DNA from: Ectothiorhodospiraceae bacterium
Lineage (GTDB): Bacteria; Bacteroidota; Ignavibacteria; SZUA-365; GCA-2699105
Assembly: GCA_002699105.1 (NCBI GenBank)
Contig: PABJ01000138.1
Coordinates: 1-33,372, forward strand
Direction of reading: 5' to 3'
Length of the DNA: 33,372 nt
A program made the translations under genes and the position numbers. The notes under the pieces are model-generated. The model saw only the letters and a program-made list of their open reading frames with translations, did no database searches and had not been told where the DNA came from. This document shows, one piece after another, positions 7,703 to 17,668 of the stretch; position 1 is the stretch's first letter, and every line of letters begins with the position of its first letter.

Positions 7703-9244
7703 ATGTTTAATCAACTGAATCCAAAAATGCACGACCCAATGGCCCCGAAGAGATTATCGGATATCATCTCGGATGTTCCGGTTGTGCAGTTATTTGGGCC
7801 GGTTGATGCTTCGGTGCAGGGAATTACTACTGATTCCAGAGAAGTGAAACCGGGGTGGGTGTTTGTCGCGCTTGATGGTGAGCATGTCGACGGTCACAAG
7901 TTCGTGAACAAGGCGATTGAAAGCGGCGCCAGCGTCGTAGTGATTCAGGAAGCCCAATACGAAAAGTCTTTGAAGGAACTCCTTACTCCTTCATATGTGC
8001 AGCACAATGGTACAACCGTCGTGATTGTACGATCAACAAGAATAGCCTGCGCAATTCTTAGCGATAGATTCTACGACTCACCGGCGCAGGAGATGCGTTC
8101 CGTGGGAATTACGGGAACCAACGGTAAGACCACGGTTTCGTATTTGTTGGAATCAATCATTGCGCATGCAGGTCTTAAGCCAGGCGTGATCGGCACTATC
8201 GAATACAGAAGTGCAGGAAAAGCAACGCCTGCAAAATACACTACTCCCGCGCCTGAAATACTCCACGGAGTTCTGCGAGATATGAAGCGCGATAATTGCG
8301 ATGCATTTATCATGGAGGTCTCCTCGCATGCACTATCACTCGATAGAATCTACGGAATGACATTCGATGTTTCGATCTTCACAAACTTGACGCAGGACCA
8401 TCTCGATTTCCACGGAACGATGGACGACTACGCATACTGCAAGGCAAGACTCTTTAGTGATCATACAGCCCAAGTCTCCATCATTAATAATGACGATCCA
8501 TATGCAAGCGTGATGCTGCGAAGAGCGAACGGAAGAAAATGGACATACGGTACTTCCAATGATTGCGATTACACGATGTCGGTTGTATCGAATCCATCGA
8601 ATGGGCTGATAGTTGAAATAACACACAAGGATGAAACCGATACGGTAAGTTCCGAACTGCAAGGATTTTTTAACGCTTACAACATTACCGCTGCCTATAC
8701 TGGAGCGCTTGCTCTTGGAATAGAGCGCGAAGCAATTATACAGGGCATCCGAGCCATACAGAACGTACCGGGAAGATTTGAGCTGTACGAAGGCCCCGAC
8801 GGGAAACGAGCTATCGTCGACTATGCACATACACCTGATGCATTAAAGAATGTTTTGCAGGAAGCCCGGAAGATTATACCAGATAACAGAAATCTCATCC
8901 TGGTATTTGGCTGTGGTGGTGATAGAGATATTGACAAGCGGCCCAAGATGGGTAAAATCGCTGCTGAAGGAAGCGATACTGTAATTGTCACGAACGATAA
9001 TCCTCGAACGGAGAATCCGGAAGAAATTGTAGCGCAGATTCTGGCCGGCATTCCAGAGGGTTATTCGAACATATCTGTAATCTACGACCGTGAAGCTGCC
9101 ATCCATACAGCTATAGAAAAGTCCCAGCCTGGTGACATAGTGCTTGTGGCTGGAAAGGGGCATGAAGAATACCAGGTAATCGGTCACCTGCGTAGACAAT
9201 TTAGTGATTCCTCAATCGTGAAAGATGCATTAGGTATCACATGA
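7703..9244 (+). CDS. murE: UDP-MurNAc-L-alanyl-D-glutamate--2,6-diaminopimelate ligase
   Basis: This 513-residue Mur ligase adds the third stem-peptide residue in the cytoplasm using ATP. The P-loop is GITGTNGKTT at residues 135-144 and the substrate-specificity motif is DNPR at 432-435, which in characterised MurE proteins binds meso-diaminopimelate rather than lysine. That predicts a DAP-type peptidoglycan. FGCGGDRDIDKRPKMG and the ending VAGKGHEEYQ are also typical. The frame stays open into the ftsI gene; the ATG at 7703, five bases after the ftsI stop, was chosen, with 7727 and 7739 as alternatives. Confidence 0.95.
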   Translation: MFNQLNPKMHDPMAPKRLSDIISDVPVVQLFGPVDASVQGITTDSREVKPGWVFVALDGEHVDGHKFVNKAIESGASVVVIQEAQYEKSLKELLTPSYVQHNGTTVVIVRSTRIACAILSDRFYDSPAQEMRSVGITGTNGKTTVSYLLESIIAHAGLKPGVIGTIEYRSAGKATPAKYTTPAPEILHGVLRDMKRDNCDAFIMEVSSHALSLDRIYGMTFDVSIFTNLTQDHLDFHGTMDDYAYCKARLFSDHTAQVSIINNDDPYASVMLRRANGRKWTYGTSNDCDYTMSVVSNPSNGLIVEITHKDETDTVSSELQGFFNAYNITAAYTGALALGIEREAIIQGIRAIQNVPGRFELYEGPDGKRAIVDYAHTPDALKNVLQEARKIIPDNRNLILVFGCGGDRDIDKRPKMGKIAAEGSDTVIVTNDNPRTENPEEIVAQILAGIPEGYSNISVIYDREAAIHTAIEKSQPGDIVLVAGKGHEEYQVIGHLRRQFSDSSIVKDALGIT

Positions 9245-9245
9245 T

Positions 9246-10649
9246 ATGATGGAACGATTCTACATATCGCATTTGCTGCAGATTCCGGCTGTTTCGCACG
9301 TAGGTCTGGCAGATAGGACGAAAGAGCCCGTAAACAACATCGTTATCGACACTCGAAAAGTGAAAGATGGAGATTTATTCGTCGCTATAAACGGGGCTAA
9401 CATCGATGCTCATGACTTCATTGATGAATCAGTAGTAAGTCAGGCACAGCTTTGTGTGGTAAGCAAGGAGTGGTATACGCAACGCGGTCATGAGTATCAC
9501 AACGGTTCATTTCTTGTAGTTGAGGATACAACGACCACCCTCGGTCAACTTGCACGATTGTACAGGGATGAATTCCAGATACCGGTGATCGGAATTACGG
9601 GGAGCAACGGGAAAACCACGACGAAGGAGATGTTGAAATCTGTACTGTCAGTAAAGCATCAAGTTTGTGCTACAAGCGGTAACTATAATAACCTTATTGG
9701 CGTCCCATTAACGTTGTTTACTCTGCGCAGAAATCACGATATAGCTGTAGTCGAAATGGGGACGAACCGGCCAGGAGAAATTGGAGCCCTTTGCCAGATT
9801 GCAAATCCCAATGACGGTATTATTACAAACATCGGATATGCCCATATGGAAGGGCTGTCAACTCTAGAAGATGTAGCTAAAGAAAAGACAGCTCTGTACA
9901 AGTACGTAGCAAATCGTGGTATCCGATATATTAATGCAGATGATTCATATCTCGCCTCGCAAAAGGTAGTAGCCGGGCAAAACGTAATCTTTGGTATGGA
10001 TGGGAATGCTGATGTAAGAATAGCAGGCTATTCTACGAACGATTCCGGTAGTACGGTAAGTTTAGAAGTGGGGCAGAATACGAGATGTGATGTTAGTATC
10101 CCGAAGCTTGGTAGGCACTTTGCATACAGCGTTGCTGGTGCCGTTGCTGTCGGACTGCAGTATAGTTGCGGATTAGATGAAATGAAAGAGGCACTCAGCG
10201 CGTTCCATGGTGCTCCCGGCCGAATGGATGTATTCCGTGTTGGTGAGAACACTGTTATTGACGATACCTACAATGCCAACCCAAGTTCGGTCAAAGCAGC
10301 CGTTGATACTCTTGATGACCTTACAACTGATTGCGATAAGGTCGTAGTGCTGGGAGATATGCTAGAACTAGGCCATCGATCCGCTGAATATCATCGGGAA
10401 GTTGGTGAGTATATCGCCGGATCGAAAGTAATGACACTCATGACTTATGGCAGCGACAGCAAAGAAATGAGTGACGCCTTTTCTGAAATACGCAGCGTGA
10501 AGGCCGCGCATTATACTGATATAGGTGAACTTACGAGAACACTAATTGAGTGCATGAGTGTCCGGACTATTCTCCTTGTAAAAGGGTCTAGGAGCATGCA
10601 CATGGAACTCATTGTAGAGAAACTTAAAAATTCTGTACCGGTGACCTGA
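9246..10649 (+). CDS. murF: UDP-MurNAc-tripeptide--D-alanyl-D-alanine ligase
   Basis: This 467-residue ligase attaches D-Ala-D-Ala to the UDP-MurNAc-tripeptide. The P-loop is GITGSNGKTTTKE starting at residue 116, followed by the family markers SGNYNNLIGVPLTL, EMGTNRPGEI and IDDTYNANPSS. The order N-terminal substrate domain, central ATPase, C-terminal Rossmann-like domain is preserved and the length is normal. It starts one base after the murE stop; ATG codons at 9246 and 9249 are both possible. Its TGA overlaps the mraY start as TGATG. Confidence 0.95.
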   Translation: MMERFYISHLLQIPAVSHVGLADRTKEPVNNIVIDTRKVKDGDLFVAINGANIDAHDFIDESVVSQAQLCVVSKEWYTQRGHEYHNGSFLVVEDTTTTLGQLARLYRDEFQIPVIGITGSNGKTTTKEMLKSVLSVKHQVCATSGNYNNLIGVPLTLFTLRRNHDIAVVEMGTNRPGEIGALCQIANPNDGIITNIGYAHMEGLSTLEDVAKEKTALYKYVANRGIRYINADDSYLASQKVVAGQNVIFGMDGNADVRIAGYSTNDSGSTVSLEVGQNTRCDVSIPKLGRHFAYSVAGAVAVGLQYSCGLDEMKEALSAFHGAPGRMDVFRVGENTVIDDTYNANPSSVKAAVDTLDDLTTDCDKVVVLGDMLELGHRSAEYHREVGEYIAGSKVMTLMTYGSDSKEMSDAFSEIRSVKAAHYTDIGELTRTLIECMSVRTILLVKGSRSMHMELIVEKLKNSVPVT

Positions 10650-11758
10650 TGCTGTATTACCTACTGGAATATATCAACGAAGCATTCGCACCACCAGGTT
10701 TCGAAGTGTTTAAGTTTATAACATTTCGAGCGGCTGCGGCTGCAATTACGGCACTTCTTATGAACTGGTTAGTCGGCGCGAAACTAATAAGGCTGCTCAA
10801 GCGATTGCAGATAGGGGAGTCGGCGAAGGTTGAAGCACCGAAGAATCATTTGGCGAAAGCTGGAACGCCCACCATGGGCGGGTTGATCATTATTAGCTCC
10901 ATTACGATTCCTATGCTATTGTGGGGTGAACTCCATAATACATATGTATGGCTCATTTTGGTAACAACGGTATCGCTTGCTGGTGTTGGGTTCCTGGATG
11001 ACTACCTGAAGGTAGTAAAGAAGTATCCGAAAGGCCTCATTGGGGGGTATAAGATCGTCGGACAGGTCCTTGTGGGGGCTATGGTGGGTAGTGTCCTTTA
11101 CTTTTCCCCAGAGTTCGCGGAGGTCAATTCTTTGACAACTGTTCCGTTCTTTAAAAATCTGAACTTCGACTATTTGTGGCTCTATATCCCAGCAGTGATA
11201 TTTGTAATAACGGCAACCTCAAATGCAGTAAATCTATCTGACGGGTTGGATGGTCTCGCAGTAGGTACCATTGTAATAGCATTTCTCGCTATTGCAGTTA
11301 TAAGTTATGTCTCAGGACGGGTGGACCTTAGCGACTACCTAAACATACTGTACCTACCAGGAAGTGGCGAGTTGGCCATATTCAGTGCTGCTATAGTGGG
11401 TGCAGGACTTGGATTTCTTTGGTACAACGCATACCCTGCCCAGGTGTTTATGGGTGATACAGGATCATTGGCATTGGGCGGTGCATTAGGTGCTACAATG
11501 ATACTTATCAAGAAGGAGCTTTTGCTACCTATTCTCGGCGGAATATTTTTTGCAGAAACAGTCTCGGTCATCATACAGCGTCTATATTTCAAATATACAC
11601 GGATGAAACATGGGCAGGGTCGTCGCGTGTTTAAGATGGCACCGATACATCACCATTTCGAACTTGAAGGCTGGGCTGAACCAAAAATAGTCGTCCGATT
11701 CTATATTATCGCTGTTATTCTCGCAATCTTGAGTTTAGCTACGTTTAAGGTACGATGA
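10649..11758 (+). CDS. mraY: Phospho-N-acetylmuramoyl-pentapeptide-transferase
   Basis: This 369-residue integral membrane protein with about ten membrane segments transfers phospho-MurNAc-pentapeptide to undecaprenyl phosphate to make lipid I. Signatures are TPTMGGLIII, LDDYLKVVKK with the aspartate pair D117-D118 that is needed for Mg2+ and catalysis in the family, NAVNLSDGLDGLA, FMGDTGSLALGG and APIHHHFELEGW. The start overlaps the murF stop by one base and the end overlaps murD by four (ATGA), so translation is probably coupled across the three genes. Confidence 0.96.
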   Translation: MLYYLLEYINEAFAPPGFEVFKFITFRAAAAAITALLMNWLVGAKLIRLLKRLQIGESAKVEAPKNHLAKAGTPTMGGLIIISSITIPMLLWGELHNTYVWLILVTTVSLAGVGFLDDYLKVVKKYPKGLIGGYKIVGQVLVGAMVGSVLYFSPEFAEVNSLTTVPFFKNLNFDYLWLYIPAVIFVITATSNAVNLSDGLDGLAVGTIVIAFLAIAVISYVSGRVDLSDYLNILYLPGSGELAIFSAAIVGAGLGFLWYNAYPAQVFMGDTGSLALGGALGATMILIKKELLLPILGGIFFAETVSVIIQRLYFKYTRMKHGQGRRVFKMAPIHHHFELEGWAEPKIVVRFYIIAVILAILSLATFKVR

Positions 11759-13113
11759 AGCCTAAGTATAAGAAATACTCCGTACTAGGGTCTGCAAGAA
11801 GCGGGATGGCGGCAGCGTTATTTCTTAAGCACAAGGGAATGGACGTGTTTGTTAGTGAGCTTCAGGAAGCAGATCATTTTATCGAATCGAAGAAGCAGTA
11901 TGATGAATACGATATAGAATATGAGTATGGTAAGAATAGTAACCGAGTATTGGATTCAGACTGCATAGTAGTGAGTCCGGGTATCTCGCTATCTATCCCT
12001 CTCCTGGAGACAGCGAGAGAGAACGGAATTCCTATTGTCAGTGAAATTGAGGTGGGCTCATGGTTTTACGATGGTACCATCATTGCAATTACGGGTACAA
12101 ATGGAAAGTCCACTACAACAGCGCTTATTGGCTATTTATTGGAGCAAGCAGGATACAATTGCATGGTAGCAGGGAATATAGGCTATCCATTTACTAGAGC
12201 GTTATATGAATCTGGGCCGTGTGAGTATGCAGTTCTGGAAGTAAGCAGCTACCAGTTAGATTCGATCAAGACGTTTCATCCTAATGTTGCAGTCATTACT
12301 AATATCATGCCGGATCATTTGAGCCGTTACAATAATAACTTTCAGGAATACGTTTCATCGAAAGCGAGAATACTGGCCAACATGGCTGCAGACGATCATT
12401 TGGTCTATAATGCCGATGATACGAATGTTGTCACAGTAGTGGAGGAGGCGGAAACCAACAAGCACTGCTATAGCAGTACGGTGCGAGGTGAATGCACTGC
12501 GTATAAAGTCGATAACATGCTGATCATTGGCGATAGTTCGGGATCGATCCTCGAAATAGATGTCAGTAATATGATCCTGGTGGGTGAACACAATTATCAG
12601 AATGTAATGGCCGCGTCAATTGTCGCACGGATATGCAATATGTCCAAGGAGGTAATAGAAGCCGGAGTTACTTCATTCAAGGGTTTACCTCACAGGCTCG
12701 AGTACATAGGTGAAACGAGCTCATTGAGATGGATAAATGATTCCAAGGCTACAAATGTAGCGTCTTTGGCTACAGCACTGACCACCTTAAGCGGTTCTAA
12801 GATCTGTTTAATAATGGGCGGGCAAAGTAAAGGCGAGGATTATCGCGGCCTGTTGGATTTAATGTTACAACAGGTAGTGCATGTGATATTGATCGGAACT
12901 GCTGCAAGTGAGATTTATGAGGTAATACGCGATTCTATACTCTCTACTTTTGCGGTTGACTTGGAGCACGCAGTCAACATAGCAGGGAGTCAGGCTGACT
13001 CTGTAGACGTAATTCTGCTTTCTCCAGGATGTGCCAGCTTTGATCAATTCAAAGATTATGAGGAGCGTGGCGATAAGTTCAGATATTTAGTTGATAGGTA
13101 CATTAATGAATGA
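11755..13113 (+). CDS. murD: UDP-MurNAc-L-alanine--D-glutamate ligase
   Basis: This 452-residue cytoplasmic ligase adds D-glutamate to UDP-MurNAc-L-Ala. It shows the N-terminal GSARSGMAAALFL nucleotide-like fold, the P-loop ITGTNGKSTTTALIG around residues 112-125, the VLEVSSYQLD and NIMPDHLSRY motifs, and WINDSKATN, all diagnostic of MurD. The start overlaps mraY by four bases and the end overlaps ftsW by eight. Confidence 0.95.
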   Translation: MKPKYKKYSVLGSARSGMAAALFLKHKGMDVFVSELQEADHFIESKKQYDEYDIEYEYGKNSNRVLDSDCIVVSPGISLSIPLLETARENGIPIVSEIEVGSWFYDGTIIAITGTNGKSTTTALIGYLLEQAGYNCMVAGNIGYPFTRALYESGPCEYAVLEVSSYQLDSIKTFHPNVAVITNIMPDHLSRYNNNFQEYVSSKARILANMAADDHLVYNADDTNVVTVVEEAETNKHCYSSTVRGECTAYKVDNMLIIGDSSGSILEIDVSNMILVGEHNYQNVMAASIVARICNMSKEVIEAGVTSFKGLPHRLEYIGETSSLRWINDSKATNVASLATALTTLSGSKICLIMGGQSKGEDYRGLLDLMLQQVVHVILIGTAASEIYEVIRDSILSTFAVDLEHAVNIAGSQADSVDVILLSPGCASFDQFKDYEERGDKFRYLVDRYINE

Positions 13114-14260
13114 TGTTAGTGCTGTAAAAATTGGTAGAATAGACCTGTGGCTCTTTGGCGCAGTGCTTTTGCTGCTGGTTTTCAGCGCAGCATCAGTTTA
13201 CAGCGCAAGTATTACTATCTCTGAAATTCGTCATGGAGCGCCAGATGCAGTTTATAAGAGTCACATACTAAGAGTTGTTCTTGCCCTCGTAGCTTTGTTG
13301 ATTGGCGTGGTGGTAGACTATCGCATATACATGCGCTTGTCGAAGATTGCTATAATTATGGGTGTTGCGCTGTTGGTATTAACCTTGTTTGAGGGTACTG
13401 TCGTCAATGGTGCACGTAGATGGTTGGAGCTTGGACCACTGAAATTTCAACCATCTGAGTTCGTCAAGTACGCATTGGTATTTCATATCGCGACGATAGC
13501 TGTAATGAAGAATGAGAGAATCGGGACTTTCAAGGATGGTTTTCTCAAGACCTATGCATGGATAATGATCTCAACTGTACTGATTATTGTGCAACCTAAT
13601 TTTAGTACTGCAGCTGTTGTTTTACTAATCGGGACAGTTATGGCTTATGCTTGTGGCGTAAAGGTGAAATATATTGGTGCCAGTTTAGCCGCAGCATTAC
13701 CGTTGGTGGTGTTGTATGCCTTTAGCGCACCGTACAGAGTGCAGAGAATTGTATCGTTCTTTGGCCTAGGTGACGGTTCAGACACAAGAGTAGATGCCTC
13801 ACGATATCAGGTGGAGCAAGCGATCATTGGATTGGGTAGCGGCGGTATTATGGGCGTCGGTATGGGGATGAGTAAACAGCGTGAGTTGTTTCTTCCTGAA
13901 TCGTACAGTGATTTTGTCTTTGCTATCGTCGGTGAGGAGTATGGGTTTATCGGCGCATTACTGATACTATTTCTGTTTGCATTGATTACATTGCGTGGTG
14001 TGAGAATCGCAAAGAATGTTCAGGATGATTACGGGAGGTATCTGGCATTTGGTATTACTAGTGTGATAGCGATATACTCGATTATCAATGCCGGTGTGTC
14101 GGTGGGCCTGCTCCCAACAACTGGTTTACCGATGCCGTTTATCAGCTACGGTGGAACATCCCTTATAATTAGTGGATATGTCGTAGGCGTACTACTAAAC
14201 ATATCGACAAATACACGGATACGGCCTCGGGCCTATGAGGAGGCTGCTGCCGATGCTTAA
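13106..14260 (+). CDS. ftsW: Septal peptidoglycan polymerase FtsW (SEDS family)
   Basis: This 384-residue SEDS protein has about ten membrane segments and polymerises lipid II at the division site in a complex with FtsI. It carries NGARRWLELGPLKFQPSE, GVGMGMSKQRELFLPES with SDFVFAIVGEEYGF, and GLLPTTGLPMPFISYGG, which are the strongest FtsW/RodA signatures; its position between murD and murG supports FtsW over RodA. A TTG at 13091 would lengthen it by five codons, but the ATG at 13106 is preferred. The end overlaps murG by eight bases, and the murG ribosome binding site lies inside this gene. Confidence 0.95.
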   Translation: MNDVSAVKIGRIDLWLFGAVLLLLVFSAASVYSASITISEIRHGAPDAVYKSHILRVVLALVALLIGVVVDYRIYMRLSKIAIIMGVALLVLTLFEGTVVNGARRWLELGPLKFQPSEFVKYALVFHIATIAVMKNERIGTFKDGFLKTYAWIMISTVLIIVQPNFSTAAVVLLIGTVMAYACGVKVKYIGASLAAALPLVVLYAFSAPYRVQRIVSFFGLGDGSDTRVDASRYQVEQAIIGLGSGGIMGVGMGMSKQRELFLPESYSDFVFAIVGEEYGFIGALLILFLFALITLRGVRIAKNVQDDYGRYLAFGITSVIAIYSIINAGVSVGLLPTTGLPMPFISYGGTSLIISGYVVGVLLNISTNTRIRPRAYEEAAADA

Positions 14261-15377
14261 CCGGAATCCATATAAAGTTGTGTTTGCAGCCGGCGGTACT
14301 GGCGGGCATATATACCCGGCCATAGCGATAGCAGGTGAGCTTCAATTGGTTTCGCCCCACATTGAGGTCACTTTTATCGGTACCACAAACAGACTCGAAT
14401 CAAAGATCGTCCCAAGTAACGGATACACGCTGAAGTTCATCCCGGTTATGGGGCTTTCGAGAAGCTTGAGTATCAGGAATGTCTATGCCATCATGCTTCT
14501 CGTTTATGCCGTAATAAAGTGTATTGGTATTCTCAGACGTGAGCGAGCGAGCCTCGTCGTAGGAACTGGCGGCTATGTTTCTGCACCAACGGTTATCGGT
14601 GCACTCCTATCGGGAATCCCAGTGCTCATGCTAGAACAGAATGCGATACCTGGGATGGTGAATAAATACTTGGCTAAGTACGCAGAAGAGGTGCACTTGA
14701 GCTATGAGGTGACACAGAAACACCTTGACCGTAAAACACATTCCATTATTTCAGGAAATCCAATAAGACGACTCAGTGAAGTTGATAGAGAGTCTGCGCG
14801 TCGTGAAATTGGCATTGGAGGGGATAATCGAACTGTACTTGTCTTCGGTGGCAGTCTTGGAGCCTCTGCCATTAATTCGGTTTTGTTAGAACACATTGAT
14901 GACATTGTAGAGTCATCTATTCAAATGATATGGCAAACAGGCTCGAAAGACTACCAAAAGGTGGTCGATCGGGTTGATCAGCCAAATATCAGAGTCTATG
15001 AGTATATAGATGATATGGCGTCAGCATACTCTGCATGTGATCTTGTTGTATGCAGGGCAGGAGCTACGACAATTGCCGAACTGCAAGAGATGAACAAACC
15101 AGCGCTGCTTATACCATATCCACATAGCACAGATAACCATCAATATTACAACGCAAAGGGCTACGAAGAGATGGGGATGGGGCTTGTGATTGAAGAAAGT
15201 GAAATACGTGAACTTGTCCCCAGGATGATCGAGTATGCAATCGATGACGGTGGGCTGGAATTGAAAAGAAGAGATGGAACATCAAGCGGATCAATGAACG
15301 CACGTGAAGAGGTTACTGCTAGTGTAATGTCTCTATTGAAGAATACCACGGATGGTACGGTGAATCGATGCGGATAG
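14253..15377 (+). CDS. murG: UDP-GlcNAc--lipid I N-acetylglucosaminyltransferase
   Basis: This 374-residue GT28 glycosyltransferase adds GlcNAc to lipid I to make lipid II at the inner face of the membrane. It has the N-terminal loop AAGGTGGHIYPA at residues 12-23, VVGTGGYVSAP, LEQNAIPG, the GGSLGASAIN loop, and CRAGATTIAELQEMNKPALLIPYP for UDP-GlcNAc binding. An ATG exists at 14235, but the ATG at 14253 is preceded at nine bases by a strong GAGGAGG (14237-14243), so this start was chosen. The stop overlaps murC by ten bases. Confidence 0.95.
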   Translation: MLNRNPYKVVFAAGGTGGHIYPAIAIAGELQLVSPHIEVTFIGTTNRLESKIVPSNGYTLKFIPVMGLSRSLSIRNVYAIMLLVYAVIKCIGILRRERASLVVGTGGYVSAPTVIGALLSGIPVLMLEQNAIPGMVNKYLAKYAEEVHLSYEVTQKHLDRKTHSIISGNPIRRLSEVDRESARREIGIGGDNRTVLVFGGSLGASAINSVLLEHIDDIVESSIQMIWQTGSKDYQKVVDRVDQPNIRVYEYIDDMASAYSACDLVVCRAGATTIAELQEMNKPALLIPYPHSTDNHQYYNAKGYEEMGMGLVIEESEIRELVPRMIEYAIDDGGLELKRRDGTSSGSMNAREEVTASVMSLLKNTTDGTVNRCG

Positions 15378-16753
15378 CCAATATACACAACATACACTTT
15401 ATCGGTATTGGTGGTATCGGTATGAGCGGCTTAGCTCATTTGATGCTCAATGAAGGGTATCATGTGTCCGGCTCAGATATGAATGAGTCCGAGAACGTGC
15501 TAGATCTACGTAAAGCAGGTGCGCATATCGAGGTAGGTCATCGTGCCGAAAATGTAACAGATGCTGATCTAGTAGTATATAGCTCCGCCGTTCAGGAAGA
15601 GAATGTTGAGTTAGCTGAAGCCAGACTACGTGGAATCCCGGCCATAAAGCGCGCAGAGATGCTTGCGGAGGCAATGCGATTATATGATGGTATTGCAGTA
15701 TCTGGCACTCATGGAAAAACAACAACGACATCGATGTTGGGAAGTATTCTTATAGAGGCACAGCACGACCCTACCGTCATTGTGGGAGGTAAACTACATG
15801 CATTTGGCGATACCAATATCAGAGTCGGAAATGGTACTACAATGGTAGTTGAAGCCGATGAATATGATCGATCCTTCCTGCGATTGAATCCTGCAATTGT
15901 AGTGATCACCAATATCGATAATGATCATCTCGACACTTATGAAACAATTGACCAGATCGTTGAGGCCTTCAAATCCTTCGCAAATAAAGTGCCTTTCTAT
16001 GGCTTTGTGACCATATGCCTTGACGATGCCCAGCTACAGCGATTATTGCCACTCATAAATAGAAAGGTAGTAAGCTACGGTATAAACTCTCAATCCGATT
16101 ACCAGGCCAAAAATATCACAATGACTACCGATCGTACTGAATTCGACGTCGTGCATGACGGAGAGGTACAGGGGAGAATAGGCATCAGAATGCCAGGAGA
16201 GCACAACGTACAGAACGCAATTGCCGCAACGGCTGTAGCCTTGGAACTAGGTGCTGATTTCGGTTCTATTCAGACAGCGTTGAATGAATATGGCGGTGTA
16301 TTTAGACGGTTTGAATTAATCGAGCAAGTCGGTGAAACACAGTTCATCGATGATTATGCTCATCATCCTACTGAAGTAATGAGTACGCTAAAAGCCGCAA
16401 AGGCAGCAATGAAGAAACGTGTTGTCTGTGTGTTTCAGCCGCATACCTACTCGCGTACTCGAGATCAGTATCGAGAATTTGCACAAGCCTTTATACTTGC
16501 TGATATACTTATTGTTTTACCAGTATATCCCGCAAGAGAGGAACCCATCCAAGGAATTGATGGCCATTTGATCTCTGAAACGTCTCGGCGTTATGGTCAC
16601 AAGGCATCCTTCGCTGTGCAAACAAAAGAGGAAGCTGTGAGCAAAGTAATAGAAGTTATAAAAGAAGGTGATGTGTGTATCACGATGGGTGCAGGAGATG
16701 TTTACAAGCTGATGCCAGATATAATATCCAAGTACAAAGAAGGTGTGGGATAA
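15368..16753 (+). CDS. murC: UDP-N-acetylmuramate--L-alanine ligase
   Basis: This 461-residue ligase adds the first amino acid, L-alanine, to UDP-MurNAc. It starts with IHFIGIGGIGMSGLA (dinucleotide-like fold), has the P-loop SGTHGKTTTT at residues 112-121, EADEYDRSF, TNIDNDHLD and the MurC marker DDYAHHPTEV. The ATG lies inside the end of murG, and its stop is directly followed by the murB start codon. Confidence 0.96.
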   Translation: MRIANIHNIHFIGIGGIGMSGLAHLMLNEGYHVSGSDMNESENVLDLRKAGAHIEVGHRAENVTDADLVVYSSAVQEENVELAEARLRGIPAIKRAEMLAEAMRLYDGIAVSGTHGKTTTTSMLGSILIEAQHDPTVIVGGKLHAFGDTNIRVGNGTTMVVEADEYDRSFLRLNPAIVVITNIDNDHLDTYETIDQIVEAFKSFANKVPFYGFVTICLDDAQLQRLLPLINRKVVSYGINSQSDYQAKNITMTTDRTEFDVVHDGEVQGRIGIRMPGEHNVQNAIAATAVALELGADFGSIQTALNEYGGVFRRFELIEQVGETQFIDDYAHHPTEVMSTLKAAKAAMKKRVVCVFQPHTYSRTRDQYREFAQAFILADILIVLPVYPAREEPIQGIDGHLISETSRRYGHKASFAVQTKEEAVSKVIEVIKEGDVCITMGAGDVYKLMPDIISKYKEGVG

Positions 16754-17665
16754 GTGAACACTAAGCTGCCATCATTGCCAGCGAGTAGGATATCCTATGA
16801 TTATCCGGGTAGTGCATTGTGCTCTATGCGTACCGGTGGTCCTGTTGATATCTTGGTTGATGTGGGTAGTATATCTGACCTTAATATACTAATGCGAGAA
16901 CTGAACTGGGAATCAACTCGATATCTCATATTAGGACGAGGATCTAATGTGCTTATCCCTGATAATGGGATTCGGGGTATCGTCATAAGACTTGAAGGAG
17001 AATTTACACAGCTTCTTTCTGATGGCGATATACTTTATGCCGGTGCAGGAGCAAGAATATCCAATCTCGTAAGCTACGCCATCCGTAGGGGGTATTCGGG
17101 ATATGAGCGTTTAGCAGGTATCCCAGGGGCTGTTGGCGGGGCTGTGATAATGAATGCAGGTGCACATGGGGCTGAAATCAGCGACAATGTCATATCCGTC
17201 GAAACTTTTACAAGAGAAGGTCTGAGGGCGTACTCGAAAGAAGAGTGTCAATTTGAATATCGTACGTCCAACTTACAAGGTCAGATTGTATTGCGTGCAA
17301 TATTCAAGTGTGAAGCGGGTGATACAAACAAGATGAGGGGAACCCGAAGTGAGATTCTGGCCAAGAGGAATGCTAGTCAACCAGTTCAATGGCCTAACTC
17401 TGGGAGCATATTTAAAAACCCTAAGTCTGGGTATGCCGCGAAGTATCTAGAAGAGGCAGGACTTAAAGGATATAAGGTTGGGGGGGCAGAGATATCAAAT
17501 AAGCATGCAAATTTCATCATTAATACTGGATCGGCACGTACTCAAGATGTTATTGAGCTAATTAAGCATGCACGTAGAACCGTTTCTGATAAGTATGGTG
17601 TCCTACTAGAGCCAGAGGTAAAATACCTTGGCTCTAAAGGTGAAATCGTTGAGGGCGAGGTGTAA
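16754..17665 (+). CDS. murB: UDP-N-acetylenolpyruvoylglucosamine reductase
   Basis: This 303-residue FAD enzyme reduces UDP-GlcNAc-enolpyruvate to UDP-MurNAc with NADPH. It contains MRTGGPVDILV, LGRGSNVLIPD, AGIPGAVGGAVIMNAGAHG for FAD binding, and NSGSIFKNP, in which Ser218 corresponds to the catalytic serine of the family; VGGAEISNKHANFIIN closes it. The start is GTG directly after the murC TAA, with GAAGG upstream inside murC. Finding murB inside the dcw cluster between murC and ftsQ occurs in several phyla but is not universal. Confidence 0.94.
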   Translation: MNTKLPSLPASRISYDYPGSALCSMRTGGPVDILVDVGSISDLNILMRELNWESTRYLILGRGSNVLIPDNGIRGIVIRLEGEFTQLLSDGDILYAGAGARISNLVSYAIRRGYSGYERLAGIPGAVGGAVIMNAGAHGAEISDNVISVETFTREGLRAYSKEECQFEYRTSNLQGQIVLRAIFKCEAGDTNKMRGTRSEILAKRNASQPVQWPNSGSIFKNPKSGYAAKYLEEAGLKGYKVGGAEISNKHANFIINTGSARTQDVIELIKHARRTVSDKYGVLLEPEVKYLGSKGEIVEGEV

Positions 17666-17668
17666 AAT